DNA from: Archilochus colubris
Lineage: Eukaryota > Chordata > Aves > Apodiformes > Trochilidae
Direction: 5' to 3'
NCBI GenBank assembly: GCA_023079485.1
Contig: CM041086.1
Location: forward strand, 15,756,401-15,820,400
Length of the DNA: 64,000 bases
The position numbers were made by a program, and so were the translations under genes. Within the stretch, counting starts at the first letter, position 1. Each line of letters begins with the position of its first letter. This document shows, in pieces, positions 1 through 16,712 of the stretch. A model generated the notes under the pieces. The model did not search any database. It was not told where the DNA came from and worked only from the letters and a program-made list of their open reading frames with translations.

Positions 1-3954
<3,954 letters not shown>

Positions 3955-5869
3955 TTAAGGTCAAGGATCTAATGAATTAACTGAAAAGTATAAAGGACAA
4001 AAAAGATCCTGATCAAATGATGACCAGTTGGATAATCCCGTTGCCAGTGCAACACACTGACCAACATTCCCAGCTTTTTCCTCAGACCAGTTCCTGGCTG
4101 GCGAGTCAGTGGTGCTCTCAGGGTCATTCCTTCCTCGGCTGATTTTGCTACCGTGACAGTCATATTAATGAAGCAGCAGAAAGTTTTTTGAAAAAGTTAC
4201 AAAAGCAATAGCACTTCTACCTGCAATTTAGTTAATCCCTTTCAACAAAGGATTAAACTATACAGAATAAAGTAGAGGGGGAAATTCTATAGCCTGCAAT
4301 AATCAAACATGTAATACAGTAATCAAACTGTAGAGCTTAATCGTGCAGTGAAAAAAAAATCCAAACAAGCAGAATATTCTCAAAAAAAAGAATATTGATT
4401 TTTCCTGGGAAAGGTGAATATAAATATGTTAAAACATCCAAGGGCCCTACAGACCTGTAAACCTACAGGACTTGAACATGTTCTGCAAAGCAGAGGAAAT
4501 GATTAGTACAGGGAAGCTTGAAAACTGCTGAACTAATCCTAGGCTAATGTGCCAGTCTATGGACAAAGACACCTAATGGGGTGAAATTCAATCCAGAGAG
4601 GAGCTACCTGTGCACATTCCAGCACACTTTGAAAAACAAAGCAGTTAACAGACAGCAGTACCACAAGTTAAGAGTATTTGTAAAAAAACTACTTGCGTAA
4701 GCTTAAGAACCAGTTAAATTGGAAAAGGGAAGGTTAAAGCAACTACAGGATCTCATATTTTGGTTTTCTTAAGATTTGAAATATTGTATGTACAAATACA
4801 AACATGCTTATTCTCAACAAAACCAGTGATCTGCTAACTGAGGTTTTTGATAAGTAAAGACAATTTAAAATTAAGAGACTTAAAGTACTTCACATCTCAT
4901 TGTTTTATCTAACAATTAGGTCATTCTTAATTGTTTTAATTGGCATTCAGCCAGTGGTTGCCATTAGCTGATAAAATTACAGCCATGGCCATGGTGTTGA
5001 GAATATGGCTTAAGTCTGTACATCATATCCTAACACAAAGAATAGTGTTATTTCATTAAAACAGACCAAATACAGACATCTAAGCAAAAAAATGTGAAGT
5101 TTAGCTAAAGGGAATCCTCAGATGTATATATATATGTAACCAGAAACAGCTTCCCATCATTAATTCATACCATATACTGAAGAGTTAAAATAGAAACCTT
5201 TTTCTGGGGCAAGGGGGTGGTAGGATTTTTCCCAGATATGCTAAAATTACAAAAAAAAAAAAAAGAACACAGTATTGGAATTTAGACTAGAATCTTCTCT
5301 TTAAGCTTTGATATTTTTACATTGCAAAATAGGTCAGAAATTTAGATTTTCATTAGAAAGACAAATTCATTATCTAATTAAGGAATGGTTAGCAGACCTA
5401 CTCTATGCATTATTTAGAGGTAATTCCAGGCAACCCCAGATAAAGTTGCCATAGATGTGAGTGAAGCTGTTGGGACAGTAAAAAGCTAAGATAAATCTTT
5501 TGATGTTTACGTTGTATAGCCAGGCCTACATAGACCTGTGAAGACCTGAGGACAACCAAGAAGGTTTAAAGCATAATGCCTTTGATATTTCACTCATGAC
5601 TTAAACTGAAGATGTACCAAAGGATGGTATTCCCTGAGGTTTTGTTGATGGGATTTGCAAAGTTTTGTAACTACTGGGAACCAGGCAAAGCTGCCATCTT
5701 CTGTTGCCTGGTGCTTTGGTGCAACATCAGAAATCTCATAGAGCCACAGTGGAACAATGACATGAAAATACAAACAGCTAATTCAGCCTTCATATCCCTC
5801 CATACACAGGGTAGGGGGACACAATAAAAAAAAAACATACATGTATATAAAGGGAAGATAACTCTGAAC

Positions 5870-6200
5870 ATAGAGACAGCTCAAACCAGAAGTCCATCTA
5901 GCCTACTGTTAAGTAATGGCCAACAGTGTTAAGTCATGTCCAATACAAGAACACTGTGCATAACCACAGATCTCTTCCTGCAATGCCTCCAGGAATCCAG
6001 CTGTTTATAGCTTTGGAATTTTGAGCTTGAGATGGTATCTCTGCACTGAAAAGCTTTTCATATTTTACCCCATCTTTTACTATAAACTCATGTTCAGAAA
6101 CCCCAGCCCTCTTAAAATCCTTGCTACTATGAGTTCCCTTACATGCACATCTCTCACGTCCCCAAGATATGCTTTACCACTATCATGTAACCAATTTACT
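5870..6200 (-). mobile_element. Ancient CR1-like remnant
   Basis: The plus strand contains AGAAGTCCATCTAGCCTACT, AATGGCCAACAG and, further on, CTACTATGAGTTCCC. This order resembles the old CR1 families common in turtles and crocodilians (GGTCCATCTAGCCCAGTATC ... GTGGCCA ... ATGAGTTCCACA). It is heavily diverged, so the family and the exact ends are uncertain. Confidence 0.5.
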
Positions 6201-7984
6201 TGAATACACTGCTGAAAAGCACCCAGAATTCAGCCATTATCCTTAAGCCTAAACTTTATCTCTGCAGGTAGTGACCAGATCCCTGTCTACTGACTGTTGT
6301 GATGGTATCAATAAAAATCTCTGTAAAACAATTAGGTGGCACCCAGGAGAGGTCCTTGTGGGCAGCTGTCTCCACTGGGTCCCACCTGAGCTCTCAATAG
6401 GAACCAGACTGGCATCACCCTCAGAAACATCAGTACATCTCAACACTTCCCAAGGGTATAAAAGCTTGGATGAGTTTTACTGTTGTTGTTCTGTTCTGGG
6501 AAGAAAGAATTATCAGTTTCTAGAGGCAGCAGTTTGGCACTTATCATAAACTTCATATACTCTACAAAGACAAATGCCTGTGAATTCTCACTTTTTTTCC
6601 ATCTGCCATGTCACTGTGCCTTTGAATTAAAGAAGGGCAGAGTGGAAGTAACTAGTAAAATAAATTGGAAAAAATTAGCTAGAGGTCAAAACTACTTTTA
6701 AAGAAATAAATTACTAATTTAAAAAGCATTTTTCAAACAATCTGTTCTTCATTCCTTAATGCCTAGAACTAATTTATTTATATTGTCCCTGACTAAATGG
6801 AAGCACACAGTAGTGAAGTGGTTGAAGGAAGCTGTGCCAAGCATGGGGAATTCGAGCTACTCAAGAAAAGGACATGAGTTTTTCCACATAGAGTTGTGCT
6901 CCATGATAAAAGTGAAGCAGGCAGTGTTAAAATTGAATCCTGTTCCAAGAAAACTATTTTTAGACACAAAATGCATGCACACACATGCATAGTCTTTTTA
7001 GTTAAATAGACTTTATTTATGCAGTCTTGGGTGTCCTACTAAGATCAAGTCATTGCCAGTCAAGAAAAAACCAAACCAAAGTGTTACTCAGCTATCAGCT
7101 TTTCTTCAGCTGTGCTATGCAGATCTCAGCTTCTCCTCAAATGAAGTGTATTTGGCCATAAGCTCTCAAAAGTATTTCTCAATAATTTGATTTTCCATGC
7201 TCAACTCCTTGTTTTGGGATGTAGAAAAGGATGCAAACACTTTAAAGTCACTGAAAATCAGACTCTACAGAGAAGGAAGTTGTTCAAGGTATTTTGAATT
7301 ACCATGATAAACAGCATGAAATTTAGCAAAATATACAATGAAAGTTTTTATTCCTTAAGCCTACATCTTGGTTTTGTAAAGTATCACCAGGGAAGCTCTT
7401 GGAATCACTGGAAATTACAATATGAGCAGGTGAACAACATCATTGTGTTGTCTATCTGTAATTTCTCTAGGCTATAAAAATGCCTTTAAAAAAAAGTAGT
7501 CAGACTCAGTCTTTAAGAACCTAAGGCACTTAAACATGAGGCAGCAGATGGGTAACAAACAGTAGGAGACAAATTGGGGAAATAAGAAATAGTAACAGAG
7601 CCTAAATACTGAGTTAGAAGTGCCTGAAAATCTTTGTGATAGAACTTAAAGGAGTCTTTTAAATAGTTTGATATCACATAAGCACCAAAAATAGTAATGA
7701 AGGATTTAGGTGTAGATGAATAAACATGTTACATTAATTATATTCTTAGTATTTTATTGTTATTAAATGACAATCATTAATAATGAAATTTCTCACTAAA
7801 GCTCTTTTGGTTTTGGTGACAATCACATCTACAGGTCCAAACTGGATAGAGAGTTTAGAGAAAAATGGGACAGTTTTGTACATTACCAGAAGTTACTTTG
7901 GGGGTTTAAACATGACCCAGGAAAGCAAAGGGAAGGGTCAAACACTGGTGTGCTACAAGTAATACTCACTTTCATAGCAGTGTA

Positions 7985-8090
7985 CATGAGGCACAGACAT
8001 TTAGTGACTCACACAATTTCAGAGGCTTTCACTGTGAGTCAGTGAGAGGACCCAGAATAGAATCCAAGATCCTCAACTCCTAAAAATCTA
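7985..8090 (-). mobile_element. MIR / CORE-SINE-like remnant
   Basis: The plus strand reads GAGGCACAGACATTTAGTGACTCACAC, then GTCAGTGAGAGGACCCAGAATAG and CAAGATCCTCAACTCC, quoted in pieces with gaps. It lines up with the reverse complement of the MIR core (GAGGCACAGAGAGGTTAAGTGACTTGCC ... GGCAGAGC..GGAATAGAACCCAGG). It is strongly diverged and would be a very old amniote SINE copy. Confidence 0.45.
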
Positions 8091-10410
8091 CTTTTTGTGA
8101 CAGCCTCTTTCAAAATCTACTCCCCATGCAGAAACACAGATCCCAGAGGATTCATCAAAATAGAACTGATAAGTAAAATAAAATGTTTAAAAATCCAGTA
8201 ATTTCCCATCACTTCTTTAGTTCACTCTGTTGTAGTTCATTTTCTCTTCACCAATCTCTGATACTGAACACAGCTAAACCAAACCACAATTTTTTGGTAT
8301 GATACAATTCTTCAAATATAGAGTTATGAAAAAGAGGCTTAAAGATCTCATTTTACAAATTATTCCTTCTTCTGCTAAACAGCACATAGGCACTACTTTT
8401 AGATGCTAGGCAAAAGGACTTAAATTGTATCTGCTCTGAAAACCTCTTTTCATTAAGCTCAGTAGGGTTCCTGATTCTATCACCAAGTGAGATGTTCTTA
8501 GTAGAATTACTTTAGAAAATACATGTAACAAAGACACAGCCCTGTGTCAATAAAATGAGCCCAAAGGGCCCAGACACTGTTCTTCCATTGATTTAAAACA
8601 TCCTGAAATTAGTGAGTGGCAAACTCACTGGATTTTAGGGAACAGCAGTGGTAGCAACAAGAGACACTTGGTGCCAGGGTTTCAGAAAAAAACCTGTCAG
8701 TATTTTTCCTCTTCCCATTGCTGTGTTACTGACCAGCCAAATTAGTTAAGATTTTTAGCTTTTCATTCAGTAATTTAAATTAAGGAAGGAAGAAATTAAG
8801 GAACTCTTAAGAAGATCCCCAGTATTTTCCTAATAAGAATCAGCTATCATAATTCACTTTGGCAGACAACACCAAAAAAAAGGCAGTTTCCAAGTCACAA
8901 TCTGCAACTAATTTTCAAGCCAGAAAAACAGGGCAGAGTGTGCTCTTCTTCAGAAACTGAAATTATTCTGAATTAAAATCTCCTAGCTTTCAGCATGAGA
9001 GATCAGACAGCCTAGCAGTACCCACATAACAGCCTTCTAGCAACATCTATAAATGACCAGCAGAGTTTTTGCCAACATAAATGGAGATTTCAAGCATGTG
9101 ATTTATACACATCATCAAATCACTTCAATGCAAGGAAAAAATTCTTTATGTTGTATTATTTTTTTTCTCTTTCTGGAAAAATTTCCAGGAAACAAAAAAA
9201 CTGTGCATGACGTGTTCTTCCTGAACCCTCCCTTACATTAGGGAGACAGAAAGGGAAAGAATAACAGTTGTACTTCCTGCAAATTATGTTGCTAAGCGGC
9301 AGTCACAGGGTAAAAAAAGAAATGCACACTTGTTGACATTTGGCAGAGAAATACTTGTCTGAAGTTCTTTGCCTGTTTATTAGCAGAGTGCATCAGGCAA
9401 ATGCCCGATTAAAATGGCTGTTTTATGGCTGTAAGTTGGAGATTCTGTCTATACTTCATAATTGAAATGGCAATTCTTGAAAGATGTATTTATAATATAG
9501 TAGCAGATATTAAATATATGAGGGGAAAAAAAACCCAAAACAACTTAGATATTTTGTCTGGAATACTGGAACCTAAGCAGAGACAATTCTGTTACACTGC
9601 ATTCAGCTGCTCACCAGTTCACTTGTGTTTTCCAAACAAGTTCAACAAAAGAGATATTTACAGAATCTATCTGGGGGTACTTAGGATTTCCAGACAAACA
9701 TGGTCTGGGATGCTTTCGATGGATCTGCAGTCAACATGAGTATCTGTTAGGAGACTGAGCTAATGTGCACCTGCAGAAGGACCACTGCCTGAAACTCCTG
9801 GAGCTTTAAGCACTGCTGGTTCTTCAGCTGGGTCTGTCAGCCTTACGTAAATACCAAATGAAAATTATCAAGCTCCTCACCTACTCACCATTACAAAATT
9901 TAATGTAAGGAAAGCAAGCTTATGTCCACAGAAGCTGTAAAAGCTCAGACTTCCATAAATTTAAACAGAGATTTTTAAAAGGAGAAAAAAAAAATCTTTT
10001 TTTCTGTTGCTCTGACAATTGCCCAGAGAAATATCCTATCACACTCTGGATTCTTCCAAATAAACCTTGTTCATTATTATGCCACAATAATGTTACACTG
10101 TGTGGTAATAATGCCTTAAATTAATTTCTTTCTTATGGCTGTAATCTATCAAGGATATAATGAAGGTTTTTATGGAGAGGTCTTAAAGTTTAGGAGAATT
10201 CTGTACGTGTCCTGTTATGGCCTTTAAGTGGAAAAGTATTATCATAAAGGTTGCAACTCCTGAAATCTGTTCACATCAGAAAGCATAATGCAGTCAGAAC
10301 TAAAAAAAAAATATAATAAAACCACAGAATGTTAATGTAATCAGGACAATACAATACTAAGAATCAAAGTTCTATTGCTTCAGCTTCCTTATTGCTTCCT
10401 AAGCCAGAAA

Positions 10411-11023
10411 TCATAGAATCATAGAGTGGTTTGGGTTGGAAGGGATCATCTAGATCCAACCCTCCTGGCCTTGAGCACTTCCAGGGAGGGGGCAGCCACA
10501 ACAACCTGGGCAACCTGGGCCCTCTTAGTAAAGATTTTTCTCATAATACCCAATCTAAATCTCCCCTCTTCACATTTTAAACCATTGTCCCTTGGCCTCT
10601 TGCTACACACCCATGCAAAAGCCCTACCCCAGCTTTCCTGTAGTCCCCTTCAGATACTGGAAAGCTGCTATAAGGTCACCTTGGAGCATCCTCTTCTCCA
10701 GGCTGAACAACCCTGACTTCTTTAGCCTGGCTTCACTGGGGAGGTGCTCCAGTCCTCTAATCATTTCAGTGGCTCTCCTCTGGACACACTCAGGGAGCTC
10801 TATGTCCTTCTCATGTTGAGGACTCCAGCTGGGGTCTCACAAGAGAAGAGCAGAGGGGGAGAACTGTGCTTCTTTTGGTGCAGCCCAGGGCACAGTTGGC
10901 TTTCTGGGTTGCAAGTGCACACTGATGGCTCATGTTAAGCTTCATGTTCACCATCACCCCTAACTCCTTCTCAGACCTGCTCTCAGTCCTTTCACACTGT
11001 ATCAGTTCTGTGGTTCCAGACAA
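10411..11023 (-). mobile_element. CR1 LINE, 5'-truncated fragment with 3' end
   Basis: The plus strand begins TCATAGAATCATAGAGTGG, the reverse complement of the avian CR1 3' end with its octamer repeat, and continues through the conserved CR1 3' segment to about 11023. On the minus strand, 11023-10811 keeps about 70 codons of the reverse-transcriptase ORF's C-terminal part ([25 protein letters not shown]). The frame then breaks relative to the CR1 consensus, and the rest is recognisable only at the DNA level. This is a dead, 5'-truncated insertion in intron 2, lying in the same orientation as AMMECR1. It identifies the genome as avian. Confidence 0.93.
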
Positions 11024-13691
11024 CTTACTTTTCTCCTTGAATGTGAAGAAAGAACAAACAAAGCAAAGACTGTATTTTTCTCATACTGTTTAAATCCTGC
11101 AGGGCATGGGGGGAATATTTTACACTACCATACAGCATGCCCTATTACACTGGGAAAAATATTAACTTTAAGATGTAGCAGAGCTTCAGTAATAGTTCAG
11201 AGGTGTGCATTCACAAAGGTATGTGAAGGCTTTGGATTTTAGCATAAGGGGTCAGTAAGTGAGAGGTTCAGCTTATAGCAAATTACAGCACAAAGCATGC
11301 AATTACTGAGCTTTTGCCTGGGTGCAGCAAAAAAGCCTGAACTGCCACGTTCCACACTTTCCATACGTCTGGAACTGAACAAAGTCAGTTCAGAATACCC
11401 ATGCAAAACAGTTGTCTGGACTCTGAATTGCTCAGCATGGACCTTGCACAGTATTTTCTGACTCCAGGGGAACACAAGGTAAAGCAGCTGTGTGCAGTAG
11501 TCCCTTTGTAGGTGGCAGCTTGTTTTTTGCCTTTTCTTTTATTGTCCCTCACTCCTCCCAGCATCTGTCATCATGCTGGGATAAATGATGACAATGTAAT
11601 TCCAAAAGGCATGACAATTTCTGAATCATACTCATGCAAGCATTCAAGAAGCTGAAAGGTGTCAACTGCCATGGAAATGTCCTGGTTTGATACATAAAAA
11701 GTAAATCCACAGCACTTAAGCTTACTGTGTTATGTTGAGAGATTGTTTTGTCAGAGTCATTCCAGATGCTTATTTAAAAATTGAATAACAAAGTGACCAG
11801 GGTTAAACGTGTGGGCTTTTGTTTGGTGAACACATGATAACAGACTAGTCAGAAAACTAATTGAGCTCCAACTGGACTAAATTATAATGTCACTAAAAGG
11901 CTCTCCAGCAGATGGCAAAGTTTAGATGATTAACAAACATGAACTGCTCAGTTACATTTAGAACCTTGCAGCTCGAGCAATGCCAACCATTCAAATCCCT
12001 AGGAGCATGAAAAGAGGACTCAGGAATTCTTTACATCTCCAGCAAGTCTCTCAACATTGACCATGTTCACCACTTTCCCCAGAAACAGACACTGAAGTCA
12101 AACCAAAAATCTTTATGGCTACTTTGTAGCTGAAATCAACCCTCACTTAACTCACAAAATATTACTCCCCTCTAGAGATGCATTCAAATGATAATTTTTT
12201 AAAAAGAACAAGTAAAGATGAAATATTTTTATTCCTTTATGAACTTGAAAAAGCTTCATCTTAAGCACACATGGAAAAATACTTTCCTAAACAGCTCAGC
12301 AATGCAATGATACATAAATACATGAATATGCTTTCAATTTCCTGTAGCTTGTACAAAAATTTCATTATAATGTTGAGAATCTGGAACAAAAGAGTACTTA
12401 ATTTTCTCACTATTTTTTCCCCTCACCAGGAATACTAGAATCTGTTTTAATATAAAAATAAAATGTAGTTGAATTGTTATTAGTTTGCAATATGATTCAC
12501 TTTAAAAACCAGTAAGTGCAGGGGATGAATTTTGCAATTAAGATCGGGTTTGATACAGTTTGGCATAACATAGAAGCTATGTTCTATAGTCAGGACTTTG
12601 AAACCAAAATGGTGGACAATATATATAATCAGGTCAAGAATAAGGAAAGCAAAAGGCACAGTAGAATATGCTGTAACTGAATTGAGAAGGAAAAAGATCA
12701 TATTCACCTACTTGAGGTGTTGCATTAGATGTTTCATAGAAAAAGATTAAGAAAATCAAATATGCTGAACTATGAAGGTGTTGATGAGTATTATGTGACA
12801 AATGAAAGGTGACAGAATCTAGTCTTGAAATTCTTGAGCAAGTGCATAAATGGAGAATAACCACTGAGTCTGCTATCTTCCAGGCTGGAATAAGACCACT
12901 CCTAATAAAGGGCACTGAATAATACTGGCTTGCTTCCTAAGATATGTGTTTCATCAGTATCAGCTCAACTTGGGCTATGATTAAACCAGCTGGTTTTTAT
13001 CTAAGTGCAATCTCTTACACATACTCCTGAGTACATCTGCAAAGAGATGCAAATCTGAGTGCTGTCAGGGCAAAGGCTGCTGTATGAGCTCATTGCATCT
13101 TACTAATTCTCAGTGTTTTTATAAATATAGTAAAAAATACAGGCACAAGATCAATCCCTTGTGGCACATTGTATGTAACAAGACCTTAGGGAAAGACACA
13201 GCCACTCCTTATTTCATGAGAATTCGCAGGCACTAAAGAAACCATTTTGGTTTCTAAACACTTCTCTTGCCATCACAAAGCCATCCTAGAATGCAGGGGT
13301 GAGAATGGCTGCATCAGGATAAAATTTAGTTCCTTATTTAAGGCAACAAAAAATGCTTCTCTGTTTCCCTGTTAATTTTGTGTGAGTGCATAAGTTTTTT
13401 ACTTTATACAATAAGCTTATTAACAGATTAAGCTATAATTGTTCAGCACCACTACAAATCACCAATTAAAAAATAAGAGTAGGTTTTAGGTACATAAACA
13501 CATTCAGTAAAGCTGGAAGCTTTGCTTCCTGCCTTGCCTTCCCTTGATCTTCTTACACACACAAATAAGTTGTCTGTAAGCCACTTCCTTATTCTCCTTT
13601 TAGCAGCTCTGCCACTTCTCTCTCTTACGTGAGCAGGTCACTGTTTCATCCCTTTATTCCTTGTAGTTTTCCACCACAATTCTGTCTACCT

Positions 13692-13701
13692 GGGGGGGGG
13701 G
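13692..13701 (+). repeat. G10 homopolymer
   Basis: Ten consecutive G in otherwise AT-rich intron 2. Its length is probably variable or uncertain in sequencing. Confidence 0.9.
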
Positions 13702-16200
13702 CACAATCAATGCCACTTGCAATTTACTCAACTTAGAGAAGTGTCTGGATGGGGCATTCACAAATCACTGTATCTAAGGCCAAGATGCCCAAGCTAAAGA
13801 ATCTTTTTCTGTATAATCTGTTCCAAGTCTGCCAGCTCTCTCTCCGTATATGCTTTCTACTTTAAAACAGATTTTGAGTAGTAAATAAAAACAACTGAAA
13901 TACAACGAAAAGACAGTTCTGAAATGAAGAGGCAAGAGGTTCAGGTTAGGTTACATCTGCCTATAGCACTCAAAAACTGTAACAAGTGTTCCAGGAATGC
14001 ATTTAACTCAACAGCATTTCATATACTTAAAAATTCTGCTCAGTTGTTGAATAAAGATTACAGTGAAACACGAAAATGTAAACACAAACGTTTGATTATG
14101 AGATTAACTGAAATGTTAAATTTGTGCTTCCAATTAAATATTTTACATAGTGTCTTCTTAAAGAAACTAGAGGCCAAATTCTCCTCCTGTTGAAGTTAGT
14201 TTTACCATTCATGGCAGTAACACCTAAAACAGCAAATGACTTTCTGTTCTGTTCTTGTGTTAACGTAGTTCTCAGCTATCACTAACATCCTAGATGGCTG
14301 CACATGTTTAACTGAGGGAAATAATATCAAGTGCAACTGAAGCCTGATTATTCAGTGGTAAATGAGGATACAACATGGATGCACAGAACCCTCCTGATTT
14401 ATTTGTAATTATATCTCTCAGAGCTACAATTCAAACACATCTGTCTAGAGAGTTTAATATTTAAACAGAAATAGGTTTCATCACCTTTCCAAAAAGCAAG
14501 GCAGAAATACTTCACCTCTGGAATGTCAGGAATGCTTTAGTCAAACACAGTTTTGTGAAACTGTATGTAACAGCTCTTGGAAACCTATACTTTTTAAAAA
14601 ATATATAAATAAAAATAATAATTCAAAATCATGCATTGTAGAGTTCCACGAAGCTAAAAAGGGTTTTAGGAAAAAGGAAGCAGAAAGTCACCCTTTCAGT
14701 AATTGAAAAAGCAGAAGACACAAAGCGGGGCTTGCTCTGGGAACGGGGCTGCCCGCAGTGCAGGGACCTCCGCAGACAAAGCACAGCTGCTGCTCTCTGC
14801 AGTGAGGGATTAGCAGTCTAGGTCAAAGGAAAAAAAAACTCTCTGTAGCTAAGTGAGCAAACTGCAGAATGCATCCTCAGCACAGATGAGAAAGGGCCAT
14901 CTAACCAGCTTGCAAATTGTGTGGAAGGTTCTGGGAACAGATACAAAGCCAACATCAACTTCTTGACAGAACACGTAAAAACATTTCTGGTGAAAAGCAG
15001 TGATGCCCTGTTAAGAGGGCTGAGGTTGCAATGACCTTTCAGTTACTTTAAAATTACATTTCCCCTTTCCCTTTCAGATGTATAACAAGGACGTTTTCTT
15101 CAAGGCAAAACCAACATGCTATCTGTCGGGTTTAACAATAACATCTAGAAATAACTGGCCTAGAGATAAAAGTTCTTTTAATTGGCTTTTGTAAGAACTG
15201 AAACTGTTAAAAATACACATATGCACAGATTTTTATTTCTTTTTAAACAGACTTCAAATCTTTTTCAACCTTTATACAGTTGAGTCAGATTGTATTTTGG
15301 CTTTAAACTTTTTTGGCTTTACATCACCCTTCAGCTGAATGGGATATCTGAAGAAAAATAATTACTGAAACTTTTTATTACATACCAAATATATTTTTAT
15401 TCTAAATCATGTGCATTAGCAACTTTTGTCACAGAGAAAAAATGAACAGTCTTCTAAACTGACGACTATTGTTTTTGTAATCAGTGTGAATCTATTTCTA
15501 ACCTGGCTTTTGTTTATGAATAAAACACTGAAACCATTTCTGGCAATCAAGCTGGTAACAGAAGTGCTGAATTAATTGCATGCTACAGGTAGCTTGGCAC
15601 CTATTTCAGCTTGTGGTATTATTTAAGTGTAAATCATTAAAATCACTTGAAGTACCAAAAAGCTGTACTGCTAAAAAAACATTAAAATCCAGAGCTTTTC
15701 TTTTTTCCCCTTGTCAAATCAAACCAAATTCAAACCAAATCTTTTCACCGAGAAATTAAGTCAGAATAAAAAGGCAGAACATTACTCACTTCAAAGTCAC
15801 ATTTCCTTGCTGATTTAAGTTTGATATACCTGATTCCATACACTGACCTACACAGCCATTAGTAATTGCCATTACCACAAAGCCCCTTTCAGTGAAACTG
15901 GGGCTGCAGCTTCTGGCAGAAGGGGAAGTTCCCAAGAGCTGTGCTCAGGCTCACCACAACACCCCTGAACATCTGCACAAGTTCCCCAAGTTCTTGTGGG
16001 AGTTATTTATACACTTCTCCATCCTGAAAGACTGCTTGCCTGACTATCAACCCTTTATTACAAGCAATCTACACTTAGAAAAAAAAGTATACCACTGCAT
16101 TGCAGCAGCAAAACTAAATTTTAAGTGTGTCAGCTGACAGATTTTGTAGCTTGTACATTATATCTAAAGCACAGGCACATGGTCACCATTTGCCCCAGCC

Positions 16201-16227
16201 CTCCAATATCCTCCAATATCCAATATC
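16201..16227 (+). repeat. Short tandem duplication (CTCCAATATC x2 plus part)
   Basis: The 10-bp unit CTCCAATATC occurs twice and is followed by a third partial copy (CAATATC). It is a local slippage product. Confidence 0.9.
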
Positions 16228-16343
16228 CCCAGCTGAATATTATCAGTCCTACTGAAAATTGGTTCAGAATGCTGCAAAAATAGCTGTTCTCCACTACAGC
16301 AAAAAATGCTACTATCTCTGTGTTTAATTACAGCTATATGTAT

Positions 16344-16368
16344 AAAACTTTTTAATTTAAAAAGTTTT
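16344..16368. repeat. 25-bp perfect palindrome (12-bp arms, 1-bp centre)
   Basis: AAAACTTTTTAA, a single T, then TTAAAAAGTTTT: the second arm is the exact reverse complement of the first. It lies in AT-rich intron 2 sequence. No target-site duplication or transposon terminal repeat is apparent around it. Confidence 0.9.
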
Positions 16369-16665
16369 GAAAATACACATAAAAGTAGGAATCTGTCAGG
16401 CTAGAAATGGGTTTTTTTTGATCTACATCAAATGTTTTAACAAGCTGTTTATATACTTTCACAGCATTAGATGCTTTGTAGACTGTATCAATACATTGTC
16501 ATTCACACAGCTAAGAAATCAAAGGATGTTCAATTTCTGTTTCTAACAGACTTCTACAGACTTTTATGGAATACAGCTGAAAATAGCAGAATTTGCAAAG
16601 TGAATCAACAGCTCAAAGGGAAGAGACAAAGCTGGAGTGTTTTGTTTGCATTTAAAAATCAAGCC

Positions 16666-16712
16666 AGGAAAAAAAAAAAGAAAAAAGAGAAAGAAAAAAA
16701 AGGAAAAAAAGA
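16666..16712 (+). repeat. Purine (A/G) low-complexity tract
   Basis: Forty-seven bases of only A and G on the plus strand, mostly A runs broken by single or double G. It makes Lys/Glu-rich or Phe-rich spurious frames on the two strands. Confidence 0.88.

Noticed and set aside
3969..4163. Locally GC-richer minus-strand frame close to exon 3
   Set aside because: No match to AMMECR1, no flanking splice sites that fit, and no known domain; it may be an unrecognised repeat.
6450..6465. TATAAAAG box
   Set aside because: An isolated TATA-like match in an intron with no initiator, CpG content or gene downstream.
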